Part shown: positions 44,847 to 53,256 of the stretch, piece after piece
Position numbering within the stretch: the stretch's first letter is position 1
How the letters are laid out: each line of letters starts with the position of its first letter
Source of the DNA: Shimia abyssi
GTDB taxonomy: Bacteria; Pseudomonadota; Alphaproteobacteria; Rhodobacterales; Rhodobacteraceae
DNA: 64,000 bases
Direction: 5' to 3'
NCBI RefSeq assembly: GCF_003014475.1
Contig: NZ_PYGJ01000012.1
Span: 62,001 to 126,000 of the forward strand
Program-made: the position numbers and the translations under genes
Notes under the pieces: model-generated
Database searches by the model: none
The model's input: the letters and a program-made list of their open reading frames with translations, nothing else
What the model was told of the DNA's origin: nothing

Positions 44847-44883
44847 GGCCCGGTTTGACGTTATCGCTGGGCCGCCTTTTTTT
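44847..44883 (+). terminator. Terminator between convergent FG-GAP and EAL genes
   Basis: GGCCC (44847-44851) pairs with GGGCC (44869-44873) and is followed by a run of seven T. The right arm lies inside the end of the EAL gene. Confidence 0.6.
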
Positions 44884-45715
44884 GCGAGGCCGCGCGTGCC
44901 CATGGTGGATTGACCGTCGCGGCCCCGAAAGCGAACCCTTGCAGGCAGTCTATACCAAGCGCGGCCATGATTTGAGCGTCCTGAGGCGATTCAATGCGGC
45001 TGGCGATGGTCATGATATCGAGCTTTTCCGCGATGGCGGCAATGGCGCTTGAGAGCACCTGATTGGTGCGGTCGGTTGTGATCTCACGGCTGAAACCGCC
45101 GTCCAGCTTAATGAAATCAAAAGGAAATTCCCGGAACACCTTGAATGAAGTCATCCCAGCCCCGTAATCATCCAATGCGAAACTGACGTTCTGGGATCGC
45201 ATGTCGGTCATAAAGCTTTGCACAATGTCGGGCACCTGATTGACCGATGCCTCAGATATTTCGAGGATCAGACGTTCGCCCAGTGTGGAGCCGCCGCCTA
45301 CGGCGCGTTTCAGGCTGTCAATCCAAGGGCTGTACCCGATTGAGCGGGCGGACATATTGATCGACAGGCGCAATCCGGGCTGCGCCTGAAGGGTTTCCAG
45401 ACCAAGGTCGAGCGCGTGGCAATCAAGCTGGCGACCAAGCTCTGTCTCCTCCACGGCGGACATAAATTCCTTGGCAGGGATAATGCGGCCGGTTTCATCC
45501 AGCACGCGAATGAGCCCTTCGTAAAAAGCTTGTCGGTCAGTGTTTTGCGCGCTGACAATGGGTTGAAATGCCAGCATCACCTGTTTGTGCCGTATCGCCG
45601 CCTCGACCATCTGCATGGTGTTCTGATCACGGGATGCCACGGCATAAGCCAGCGCGTTACGCTGTTCACGTGGTGTGCCGACCCGGCGCTTCTTTTTATC
45701 TTTCGGACGGTTCAT
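44861..45715 (-). CDS. EAL-domain protein with altered catalytic motifs
   Basis: A 284-residue cytosolic EAL-fold protein, related to cyclic-di-GMP phosphodiesterases, without a GGDEF or sensor domain. EAL reads EGL (FYEGLIR), NLS reads NMS, lEiTE reads LEISE, DDFGTG reads DDYGAG and KID reads KLD. The AEGVE loop reads ASRIE, losing the first Glu, which is a proposed catalytic residue in RocR. The protein may bind c-di-GMP without hydrolysing it, or be weakly active. The ATG at 45715 was chosen because the longer frame runs antisense into tag. Confidence 0.82.
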   Translation of the reverse strand: MNRPKDKKKRRVGTPREQRNALAYAVASRDQNTMQMVEAAIRHKQVMLAFQPIVSAQNTDRQAFYEGLIRVLDETGRIIPAKEFMSAVEETELGRQLDCHALDLGLETLQAQPGLRLSINMSARSIGYSPWIDSLKRAVGGGSTLGERLILEISEASVNQVPDIVQSFMTDMRSQNVSFALDDYGAGMTSFKVFREFPFDFIKLDGGFSREITTDRTNQVLSSAIAAIAEKLDIMTIASRIESPQDAQIMAALGIDCLQGFAFGAATVNPPWARAASQKKAAQR

Positions 45716-45817
45716 GCGGATATTCCAAGCAGCTTTGGATTCGATGACAGATTGCTGCCAAAGAGATGAAGAGTACCTTAAGGTGACAATTCGAAACAAT
45801 TTTGAGAGGCGCGGGAA

Positions 45818-46429
45818 ATGATGGAGAAAGAAGGCGAACGATGCGGTTGGGCGGGGCCGGATCCGATCTATCTGGATTATCACGACACTGAGTGGGGCGT
45901 GCCCGAATACGACTCGCGCGCGCTGTGGGAAAAGCTTGTTCTGGATGGGTTTCAGGCGGGGCTGAGCTGGATCACGATTTTGAAGAAGCGAGGCAATTTT
46001 CGTGAGGCGTTTCAAGGGTTTGATCCGCGGGTCATTGCAGAATGGGGCGAGGAGGACGTGACCCGTTTGCTGGGCAATGCGGGTATCATTCGCCACCGCG
46101 GCAAGATCGAAGCGACCATTGGGAATGCCCGCGCATGGTGCGAAATCGAGGCGCGGGACGGGTTTGATGTGTTCCTTTGGCGCTATGTGGATTTTGCGCC
46201 ATTGCAGACCCGATTGATGCGAAATGAAGATGTTCCGGCACAGACGGAATTGTCGTTACAAATTTCAAAGGATTTGAAGAAAGCCGGATTTCGCTTTTGT
46301 GGTCCGACAATTGTTTATGCGTTTATGCAGGCCGTGGGGATGGTGAATGATCACCTTGTTGGGTGCCACGTTCATGACCGGGTTGCGGCGTTGCCGCGTA
46401 ATTCGAAGTTTGACTTGCTGAATGGTTAA
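45818..46429 (+). CDS. tag: DNA-3-methyladenine glycosylase I
   Basis: A 203-residue base-excision repair enzyme removing 3-methyladenine. The zinc-binding residues are in RCGWAG near residue 8, YHDTEWG near 21 and NDHLVGCHVHD near 178; LSWITILKKRGNFREAF near 49 holds the catalytic Glu region, and all are typical of Tag. GAGAGG precedes the tandem ATGs at 45818 and 45821. It is divergent from the EAL gene. A 44-bp 11-bp-unit repeat follows its stop. Confidence 0.95.
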   Translation: MMEKEGERCGWAGPDPIYLDYHDTEWGVPEYDSRALWEKLVLDGFQAGLSWITILKKRGNFREAFQGFDPRVIAEWGEEDVTRLLGNAGIIRHRGKIEATIGNARAWCEIEARDGFDVFLWRYVDFAPLQTRLMRNEDVPAQTELSLQISKDLKKAGFRFCGPTIVYAFMQAVGMVNDHLVGCHVHDRVAALPRNSKFDLLNG

Positions 46430-46453
46430 CGGGCGCGACGGGGCGTTTTGGCA

Positions 46454-46497
46454 CGTCGGTGTCACGTCGGTATTCTGTCGGTATTGCGTCGGTGCGG
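46454..46497. repeat. 44-bp element of four 11-bp units, copy 2
   Basis: Four 11-bp units share the core (C/T)GTCGGT with variable ends GTCA, ATTC, ATTG and GCGG. It begins 24 bases after the tag stop. Unit number, phase and the GTGG/GCGG last unit match copy 1 at 14833-14876. Confidence 0.85.
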
Positions 46498-46576
46498 AAA
46501 ATACTGGCGTAATTTTGTTAACGCCGCAGCGGGGCGCGAACTCGGCCAACCCTTGCGGGCTGTTCTCGTGACGGCA

Positions 46577-46611
46577 ACAGGGCCGCGCCGAAGTGTCCGG
46601 CACGGCCCTGT
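46577..46611. terminator. Hairpin between tag and the 46-residue gene
   Basis: Nine-bp arms ACAGGGCCG and CGGCCCTGT form a stem with a 17-base loop between two convergent genes. The T run is short (TTT), so it is a weak bidirectional stop at best. Confidence 0.45.
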
Positions 46612-46638
46612 TTGCGAGGGGTCTTGGGGAAGGAAAGC

Positions 46639-46779
46639 TTAGGCGACTTTCTTGAGGAGCACGCCGTTGCGTTTGGCGATGAAGGCAGCGCGACGTGCAC
46701 CACGGGCCCATGGCAATTCGGGTGCCTCAGCCTTGGACGCTGCGACGATGGATTTGATGAAACGGGTCTGACTGCTCAT
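46639..46779 (-). CDS. 46-residue basic hypothetical protein
   Basis: A very short protein, MSSQTRFIKSIVAASKAEAP followed by ELPWARGARRAAFIAKRNG and LLKKVA. It is basic and contains WARGARRAAF. A perfect AAAGGAG lies nine bases before the ATG at 46779, which is strong evidence of translation. I recall similar small proteins widespread in Roseobacters, without assigned function. It has its own promoter region before the divergent DNA up to 46935, and a weak hairpin follows. Confidence 0.6.
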   Translation of the reverse strand: MSSQTRFIKSIVAASKAEAPELPWARGARRAAFIAKRNGVLLKKVA

Positions 46780-46934
46780 TTTGGTTTCTCCTTTGACCGT
46801 TGATCCCTGTGGGGATCTCATTGTTTCCGTGTTGACACCAATCTGTTCCCGAATTGGGGCAGAGATGGGGCAGGATTGGTCAGATTTGAGGAAAATACAG
46901 CAGAGTTTTTGGGGCAGGTTTTGGCGGGAGTGCA

Positions 46935-47735
46935 CTAAAGCGTCAGCCGCAATGGGCAATGGTCCGATACTTCGGGATCATAGATTACGTCAAAGCGCTG
47001 AACCGCCTTTGTATCATTGATCAGCATATAGTCGGCAAACCTGCCGGGTTTGGAGTATTGGGAATTTCGCGTGCTGGTGAAGCCGCGTGTTGTGACCAGT
47101 TCAACAAACCCGGCATCGGTGAGCAGTGTTAGCGTTTCGCTGTCGGGTTCGACGTTAAAGTCGCCGCAGATAACAGCGATGTCCGCTGCCTCGGATACTT
47201 GCCGGGATAGGTCAAGCAGGCGGGATGCTTGCGTGGCGCGTTCTGGTGTGTCGAGTTTACCCCGAAGGTCGCGCAAACCGTGCATGTGTGTGACACTGAT
47301 GGTGCGATTCAGTGCATTGTCATACACCCGAATTCCATGCGCGCAGCGAGAGCGCGGGTGATCGCCGTAACCATCGGGTGAATAGGATTTGTGAACGAAA
47401 CCTTGAATTTGGCCGATGATCGGGAGTGATTTATGAACAAAGCTCGCCAGACCCCATTGCGAGGGCACGGCGCGATCTCTATCCCACAGAACACCCTGAG
47501 CAGCGGGGCAGAAAATTGCCGTATGTTCAGGCAAGGCGCGTGAAACATCGCGGAAGAAATTCGCCCGTTGGGGCAAGATATGGTCGCCATCTCGATAGGT
47601 TAGCCAATCTTTGTCCGAGGCTGGGCTGTGCACAACCTCTTGCAGGCATAGGATATCCGGAGCGGTGGATTGGAGATAAGGCAGCAGGGATGTGTGCAGT
47701 TTGCCGCCCCATCCATTGAGGCACATTATGTTCAC
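46935..47735 (-). CDS. Endonuclease/exonuclease/phosphatase family protein
   Basis: A 266-residue EEP-superfamily phosphoesterase. Motifs are MCLNGWGGKLH (Asn), LCLQEVVHS with catalytic Glu near 36, HMHGLRD near 164, VICGDFNVEP near 199 and a final SDHCPL near 258. The Glu, Asp-x-Asn and Asp-His ligands are present, so it should be a metal-dependent hydrolase. The GTG at 47735 is preferred because GAGGAG lies six bases upstream; an ATG at 47759 is in frame. Substrate is unknown, a nucleic acid or phospholipid being likely. Confidence 0.85.
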   Translation of the reverse strand: MNIMCLNGWGGKLHTSLLPYLQSTAPDILCLQEVVHSPASDKDWLTYRDGDHILPQRANFFRDVSRALPEHTAIFCPAAQGVLWDRDRAVPSQWGLASFVHKSLPIIGQIQGFVHKSYSPDGYGDHPRSRCAHGIRVYDNALNRTISVTHMHGLRDLRGKLDTPERATQASRLLDLSRQVSEAADIAVICGDFNVEPDSETLTLLTDAGFVELVTTRGFTSTRNSQYSKPGRFADYMLINDTKAVQRFDVIYDPEVSDHCPLRLTL

Positions 47736-47788
47736 GGGGTACTCCTCTTTGCTGGTCATGCCAGCCAAATGGGGTGAATCCCGACCCG

Positions 47789-48547
47789 CTAGAGGCGGAT
47801 GACGGATATCAGGCGGCCATAGTCGGCCTCGCCCGCGTGGGTGGCGCGGCGATAGGAGTAAAACCGGTCCGCGTCCGAGTAGGTGCAATGGCGGATCCAT
47901 TCGGCGTGGCCGATCCCGGCAGAGCGGAGACGATGCAGCCCATAGGCGGGCAGGTCAAACTGCATTCTGTCATCCTTGCCATTGGCAAAGAACCGGGTGT
48001 TGTCCGGGTCTTGCGCAAGGAAGGCGTCGAGGAATTCTGGCCCGACTTCGTAGGCGCCTTGCGAGATCGAAGGGCCGATCGCGGCGGAGGTGTTGGCACG
48101 GGCGGCACCCAAGGCTTCCATTGCGTCGAGGGTTGCCTCGAGTACACCCTCGAGTGCTCCACGCCAGCCTGCATGGGCCGCGCCGATTACGCCAGCTTCT
48201 GGGTCAGAGAACAGAACCGGCTGACAATCGGCAGTCAGGATCGAGAGCGCAAGGCCGGGCGCGGCGGTGACCATAGCATCGGCGCGGGGTTTGTTCCCAA
48301 TGATGGGCGCATCGACGGTCACGGCATCTGCAGTGTGTGCCTGATAGACGGCGATCAGGTCGTCAGGCAGAACATCCATCGCCTCGGCCACGCGGTTGCG
48401 ATTGATGCTCACGACCTCGGCCTGATCAGAGCTGCCGGTGCCACAGTTTAGGCCGGAAAAGATGCCCGAGGATGCGCCACCGCGACGCGTGAAGAAACCG
48501 TGCCGTACAGGGCCAAGGCTGTCTGAGGTGAGGATTTCGAGCGTCAT
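47789..48547 (-). CDS. pgeF: Peptidoglycan editing factor PgeF (YfiH/laccase domain)
   Basis: A 252-residue protein of the DUF152/multicopper-oxidase-fold family, now linked to correcting aberrant muropeptides. Metal-site motifs are FFTRRGGAS near residue 18, QAHTADA near 69, LTADCQPV near 105 and AHAGWRGA near 124, as is typical. The ATG overlaps the stop of the methyltransferase gene by four bases (ATGA), so it is the last gene of the lgt operon. Confidence 0.9.
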   Translation of the reverse strand: MTLEILTSDSLGPVRHGFFTRRGGASSGIFSGLNCGTGSSDQAEVVSINRNRVAEAMDVLPDDLIAVYQAHTADAVTVDAPIIGNKPRADAMVTAAPGLALSILTADCQPVLFSDPEAGVIGAAHAGWRGALEGVLEATLDAMEALGAARANTSAAIGPSISQGAYEVGPEFLDAFLAQDPDNTRFFANGKDDRMQFDLPAYGLHRLRSAGIGHAEWIRHCTYSDADRFYSYRRATHAGEADYGRLISVIRL

Positions 48548-49602
48548 GGGTCACATCCGGGTGGTGGGGTGGTCCCTTCCGGGAAGAGGGCGAGCAGCTT
48601 GAACAGGTTTCCCATTTCATCCGGGTGCGTCAAGCGGCGATGTGCGGCGATGTGGCTGGAAAGCGCGTCGCCCGTGAGTTTGCTTGCAAGCGATTGCGCG
48701 CGCTGGGTGATGCCAAGCCGTTCGAGGAAGACGCCTTGGGGAGTCAGGGACGAGTGGGCCGAAGGGGTGGCTGCGGCAAGTGCCTCAAAGTCGACATGGG
48801 CGGTCAGGTCGGCCTCTCCCGGACAGGCGAGCGGTTCAACGGGCGTGTGTTCGCGCAGGGCCTGCAATGTGTCGCCGTTAGAGCGCCAGTCGCCGTAGTC
48901 GAGGATCAGGGCGACGCCGCCGTGATCGTGGATGCGTTGGCCAATGGATTGCACGAGGGCGGGCGCGGGTGCGCAGAGTTCGACGATATTGCCGGGGATC
49001 GTGTCGGCAAGGCGGTGATCGAGCGCGGCAACAGATTGTTCGGGGCCAAGGCCGACGGTAAGCGCATCGTCCCGCAGGCCGATCAGGCGTTCTTGCCAGC
49101 CGGTTTCGCCGCGTAGGAACTGGCGGATGGGCAGGGCATCAAAAAACTCGTTTGCGACAAGAAAGAGCGGCTGTTCGGGGAGCTGATCAAGCGCGTCGAG
49201 CCATGTGGCGGTGTCGCCAAGGGTTTCGCGCTGTTTTGCGCGCAGGGTGGGCGACGCCTCGATCAGGTAGAGTTGCAAGGCGGCGTGAAAGCCGGGGATG
49301 GCGCGGGTGGCGCGCAGGATATCGGCCATCAGCGTGCCGCGTCCGGGGCCGGGTTCAGCGAGGGTGAAAGGCGCGGGCGAGCCCTGGTCGAGCCAGGATT
49401 GCGCTAGCGCAAGGCCGATCATTTCGCCAAACATCTGGCTAATCTCGGGCGCGGTGGTGAAATCACCCGCAGCGCCAAGGGGGTCGCGGGTGGGATAGTA
49501 GCCCAAGGTGGGATGCAACAGCGCTTCGGTCATGTATTCGGCGACGGTCATGGGGCCGGACGCGCGGATACGGCGGATCAGGTGGTCGCGCATAGCGCTC
49601 AT
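48544..49602 (-). CDS. SAM-dependent methyltransferase, MidA/NDUFAF7 family
   Basis: A 352-residue class I methyltransferase of the COG1565 family. Members methylate an arginine of the complex I subunit NDUFS2 in mitochondria. Motifs include [15 protein letters not shown] near 47, [16 protein letters not shown] near 82, [14 protein letters not shown] near 147 and [10 protein letters not shown] near 228. The pgeF start overlaps its stop and its own start overlaps the lgt stop, both by ATGA. Confidence 0.9.
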   Translation of the reverse strand: MSAMRDHLIRRIRASGPMTVAEYMTEALLHPTLGYYPTRDPLGAAGDFTTAPEISQMFGEMIGLALAQSWLDQGSPAPFTLAEPGPGRGTLMADILRATRAIPGFHAALQLYLIEASPTLRAKQRETLGDTATWLDALDQLPEQPLFLVANEFFDALPIRQFLRGETGWQERLIGLRDDALTVGLGPEQSVAALDHRLADTIPGNIVELCAPAPALVQSIGQRIHDHGGVALILDYGDWRSNGDTLQALREHTPVEPLACPGEADLTAHVDFEALAAATPSAHSSLTPQGVFLERLGITQRAQSLASKLTGDALSSHIAAHRRLTHPDEMGNLFKLLALFPEGTTPPPGCDP

Positions 49603-50480
49603 GCGCGGGCCTGTCGGATGAGCCAGAGGCCGAGCAGGATCATCGGCAGCGACAAGAGCTGGCCCATGGTGAAGCCGACGCCATTGACGTGCAGCGCAAG
49701 GCCGAGCGGGTTGTCAGGGGTGATAAAATGGGCGTCTGGCTGACGCACGAATTCAACAAGGAACCGGGCCAGCCCGTAGCCTGCAAAGAAGGTGCCTGCG
49801 ACGAAGCCGGGTGTTTTTAGTGCGCCGCGTTTCCAAGCGAGCCAAAGCAGGAGCGCGCCGAGGATCAGCCCTTCGAGCAGGGCTTCGTAAAGCTGACTGG
49901 GATGGCGGGCACAGAGGGTGCCGACAGCCTGACCGCAATCCTGTGCGTCAAAACCGGGGAAGGTGACGCCCCAAGGGACGCTGGTGGCGCGGCCCCACAG
50001 CTCGGCATTGATAAAATTAGCCAGCCGTCCAAGGAGAAGGCCCGGCGCCACGCCAAGGGCGACCGCATCTGTCATTTGCAGTTTGGGGATGTCGTATTTT
50101 CGGGCATAGAGCCAGCCGACGACGACCACACCCAACATGCCGCCATGAAAGGCCATGCCGCCGGTCCAGATCTGCGGGATTTCGGCCGGGTTCTGGAGGT
50201 AGTGCGCAGGTTTGTAGAACAGCACATATCCCAAACGCCCGCCGAGAATCACGCCAAGGATCGCCCAAGTGAGGAAATCCTCGATCTGTTCAGGCGAGAG
50301 CGGTGCTTTGTTGGCGGGCCAGAGGCGGTTGGCGCGCACGGCGGCCACCACGAGGCGCCAGCCGACAAGAATGCCAACAATATACGCCAGCGCATACCAG
50401 CGCAGTGCCAATTCAAAGCCAAAGATCGAGATCGAAAAGAGCTCGGGTGAGATATCGGGGAAGGGGATTTGTGCTCGCAT
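49599..50480 (-). CDS. lgt: Prolipoprotein diacylglyceryl transferase
   Basis: A 293-residue inner-membrane enzyme adding diacylglycerol to the lipobox Cys of prolipoproteins. Signature regions are [12 protein letters not shown] near 101, MAFHGGMLG near 128 and [14 protein letters not shown] near 169 with the essential Arg. Seven or so membrane segments fit. The ATG at 50480 begins [14 protein letters not shown], a normal family start; a frame extension to 50645 is unsupported. It heads the three-gene overlapping operon lgt-midA-pgeF and is divergent from ubiK. Confidence 0.97.
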   Translation of the reverse strand: MRAQIPFPDISPELFSISIFGFELALRWYALAYIVGILVGWRLVVAAVRANRLWPANKAPLSPEQIEDFLTWAILGVILGGRLGYVLFYKPAHYLQNPAEIPQIWTGGMAFHGGMLGVVVVGWLYARKYDIPKLQMTDAVALGVAPGLLLGRLANFINAELWGRATSVPWGVTFPGFDAQDCGQAVGTLCARHPSQLYEALLEGLILGALLLWLAWKRGALKTPGFVAGTFFAGYGLARFLVEFVRQPDAHFITPDNPLGLALHVNGVGFTMGQLLSLPMILLGLWLIRQARA

Positions 50481-50589
50481 TTGGGACAACTTTTGGACCT
50501 GAGGTGCGGCTAGTGTCAACCTTGTGTCTGCTGCTGATGCGCCCCATATAGGTGCAAAGCAACGCCTGAAAGTAACGTCGGAGAGACAA

Positions 50590-50829
50590 ATGCAGAGCCG
50601 TAACAAATTCGTGGATGATATGTCGCAATTGATGACCAACGCCATGGGCGTGGCTCAGGGCGCAAAAGACGAGGCGGAAACCGCCATGAAATCGCTGATG
50701 GATCGCTGGTTGGCGGATCGTGATTTCGTGACCCGCGAAGAGTTTGATGCGGTGCGCGCCATGGCACAGAAGGCCCGCGAAGAGAATGAAGCACTCAAAT
50801 CCCGCATTGAGGCGCTTGAAGGGAAATAG
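50590..50829 (+). CDS. ubiK: Ubiquinone biosynthesis accessory factor UbiK
   Basis: A 79-residue BMFP-family protein, [20 protein letters not shown], ending with a coiled-coil C terminus ([28 protein letters not shown]). UbiK helps assemble the ubiquinone hydroxylase complex and binds lipids. Length and coiled coil match. GGAGAGAC precedes the ATG at 50590. It is divergent from lgt. Confidence 0.88.
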   Translation: MQSRNKFVDDMSQLMTNAMGVAQGAKDEAETAMKSLMDRWLADRDFVTREEFDAVRAMAQKAREENEALKSRIEALEGK

Positions 50830-50954
50830 AGAGAGTTGCAATTGCGACACTCGGAAATTGCCTGAAATCAGCACGGTATTCACAATGACGTGAATGCACT
50901 ATCATCATCCGAAAAGTACGTCAGGCGCAAAGCGTCGACAGGTTCGGGCGGTGA

Positions 50955-52370
50955 ATGCATAGGCGAACGTTCTTGATGGCCTCGGGGGCCCAATTGGCGA
51001 CGGTTGCAGCCTGCACCGTTGGCGAAGAATTTCGTCAACCACAGACGGACGTGCCAGAGCAGTTCCTGACCCAGCAGGGCGCTGGGCCGGTTGAACGGAA
51101 GTACAAAACATGGTGGCGCGCGTTTGATGACGAAAAGCTTGACCGGCTTGTCGAGCTGGGCTTGCAGCAAAACCTGGACATTCGAAAGGCTGTTGCACGC
51201 GTCGAACAATCGCGCGCGATCCTTGCCGGGGCGGGTTATCCGATTGATGGTGTAGCGCGTGTTTCAGAGGCGCGGGCGTCGGTTGGGGGAAATGATGGCC
51301 GTTCGGATTCCGGGTTTGTGCGGGGCGAGGCCACATGGCAATTGGACCTGTACGGCAAATTGAAGCGCGAACGGGAAGCGGCGTTCTATCGGCTAGAGGG
51401 GGCCTTTGCCGATGCCAACGTGGCACGTGCCACGTTGCTGGACGAACTGGTGACGGCGTATGTGGACGCCCGTTTTTACCAAGAACTGATACGGATCAAC
51501 CAACGGGTTGTGTCGTCGCGCGAGCAAACCCTAGAGGCTACTGAAAACGCCCGGACGAAGCAGTTGGATCTGAATTCATCAGCGGTTGAGAAAGAAGCGT
51601 TGCCCGCTGTGTCCGAGTTGGATGTGGCGCAGGCGCGATCCTTGGTTGCGTCGGCCAAGGCGGAATTGCCCGAAGCCCGCATTTTGTTTTTTAAATCGGT
51701 GTCGCGGATTGGAACGTTGTTGGGCCAGGCATGGGAGCGACCCCGTGAAGGGCTGGATCGGACAGCCCCGCAGCCAGTGCCGTCAATTAAAGGGCTGCGC
51801 ACAGGCATTCCGACAGATCTGGTGCGCAATCGGCCGGACGTGGTTTTGGCAGAGCGACGGCTGGCGGAATCGGTCGCGTTGGCTGGTGTAGCGGAGGCTG
51901 AATTATATCCTGAACTAAAGCTGACGGGAAATATCAACGTCAATTATTCAGGCGCAGAATGGATACCCACGGCAGGGTTCTTGCGGCTGGGTTTGGATGT
52001 GCCGCTATTTGATCTGCCAGAGCGGCGCTCAAAAGTGCGGTATCAAGAGGCCCGTGTGGATGAATTCCGATTGGTTTGGGAAGAAGAAGTTGTTGAGGCT
52101 GTGGAAGAGGTGCAAGATTCGCTGGTCAGCCTCAAGAACCACGAGGATGCCGTGCGTTATACGACTGAGGCGATTGAGCAGACCCGAAACGTGCTGGATC
52201 TGGCCCGAAAGGGATATACGCGCGGCGAGGCGAGCTTTCTTCAGGTACTGGACGCAGAGCGGGCATTGCTGGCGAACGAAAATGCGCTGGCGCTGGACAA
52301 GCGAAACTTTGCCGTTGATTACGTCAAGTTGAATGTCGCGTTGGGTGGGTTTTACGGAGAGGCGCCTTGA
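50955..52370 (+). CDS. Efflux outer-membrane lipoprotein, NodT/TolC family
   Basis: A 471-residue outer-membrane channel of the RND efflux type. Residues 1-20 end in VAAC, a lipobox-like site, and start MHRRTFLMASG, resembling a twin-arginine motif (RRxFL). Two TolC domains follow, with WWRAFDDEKLDRLVELGLQQN near 50, GEATWQLDLYGK near 124 and IPTDLVRNRPDVVLAERRL near 287. No adaptor or permease gene is next to it; the RND pair at 57-62 kb lacks a channel gene and may use this one. Confidence 0.9.
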   Translation: MHRRTFLMASGAQLATVAACTVGEEFRQPQTDVPEQFLTQQGAGPVERKYKTWWRAFDDEKLDRLVELGLQQNLDIRKAVARVEQSRAILAGAGYPIDGVARVSEARASVGGNDGRSDSGFVRGEATWQLDLYGKLKREREAAFYRLEGAFADANVARATLLDELVTAYVDARFYQELIRINQRVVSSREQTLEATENARTKQLDLNSSAVEKEALPAVSELDVAQARSLVASAKAELPEARILFFKSVSRIGTLLGQAWERPREGLDRTAPQPVPSIKGLRTGIPTDLVRNRPDVVLAERRLAESVALAGVAEAELYPELKLTGNINVNYSGAEWIPTAGFLRLGLDVPLFDLPERRSKVRYQEARVDEFRLVWEEEVVEAVEEVQDSLVSLKNHEDAVRYTTEAIEQTRNVLDLARKGYTRGEASFLQVLDAERALLANENALALDKRNFAVDYVKLNVALGGFYGEAP

Positions 52371-52712
52371 GCACAATGTGGTCCGTTTCGCGCGGCAATG
52401 GTTTTTGAGAAAAACGCCATACAGATTAGGTGCTGTTGGCCGTCTGAGTGTCGCGCAAGGCGTGGCAGGCGGGGTCAAATTGAACCGGTATGTCGATCGA
52501 GGCAGCGGTGCGCTAGTTATGCTGCAACTTGTGCTATCGCGCGATTAATCCACAACTTATTGCGTTATCCACAGATATTTTGCTTTACAGGACGCGCTTG
52601 GCACACCACCATATCTGGTAAGGAAGTGAGGAAACGCCGCACTTTCTAGAGCAGGCACCAAGCGCTAGGGGCGCTGCCATTCCCTGAGCGCACAACATAA
52701 AGAGGTGGCGCC
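52371..52712. other. Intergenic stretch with two DnaA-box-like sites
   Basis: This 342-bp stretch has no convincing gene; two overlapping frames of about 70-80 residues near its start look fortuitous. It holds TTATCCACA (52565-52573), a perfect DnaA-box consensus, and TAATCCACA (52546-52554) one turn away. The 90 bases before the YbjN-like gene are the likely promoter region. Confidence 0.5.
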
Positions 52713-53213
52713 ATGGCATTGTCAGAGCACATTCTGGAAGAAGATCTTCATCCTATCGACATCGTCGAGCATATCGCAGAGCACCATGATTGGAGCTTTG
52801 ATCGGATTGCCGATGACCAGATTGCTATGGCAATCGAAGGGCAGTGGAAGACCTATTCGATCACGCTTGCCTGGTCTGCCTATGACGAGACATTGCGTTT
52901 GGTATGTTCGTTCGAAATGGAACCACCGCAGGAGAAACTGCCCAAGCTGCATGAGGCACTAAATGCGGTAAATGATCAGTGCTGGGCTGGGGCGTTCACC
53001 TATTGGAACGAACAAAAGCTGATGATCTATCGTTATGGGTTGGTTTTGGCGGGCGGGCAGGTGGCCAGCGCAGACCAGATCGACATGATGATCAACGCTG
53101 CGATTGTCAGCGCAGAGCGGTTTTATCCGGCGTTCCAATTGGTGGTTTGGGGTGACCGCGACGTAGAGAATGCAATGCAGGTTGCCATTGCAGAGGCTTA
53201 CGGGCGCGCGTAA
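52713..53213 (+). CDS. YbjN-domain protein
   Basis: A 166-residue soluble protein of the YbjN family, a fold related to type III secretion chaperones. Typical stretches are HHDWSFDRIADDQIAMAIEG near 24, YWNEQKLMIYRYGLVL near 97 and AERFYPAFQLVVWG near 134. The function in alphaproteobacteria is unknown; E. coli YbjN affects motility and stress. It stands 43 bases before proC in the same direction and may be cotranscribed. Confidence 0.85.
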   Translation: MALSEHILEEDLHPIDIVEHIAEHHDWSFDRIADDQIAMAIEGQWKTYSITLAWSAYDETLRLVCSFEMEPPQEKLPKLHEALNAVNDQCWAGAFTYWNEQKLMIYRYGLVLAGGQVASADQIDMMINAAIVSAERFYPAFQLVVWGDRDVENAMQVAIAEAYGRA

Positions 53214-53256
53214 CACTTTCCCCAAACGCCGAAGACGCGCAATTGGGGGAAACTTA

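Noticed and set aside
46639-46779. Toxin-antitoxin component
   Set aside because: The gene is alone, with no partner gene adjacent on the same strand.
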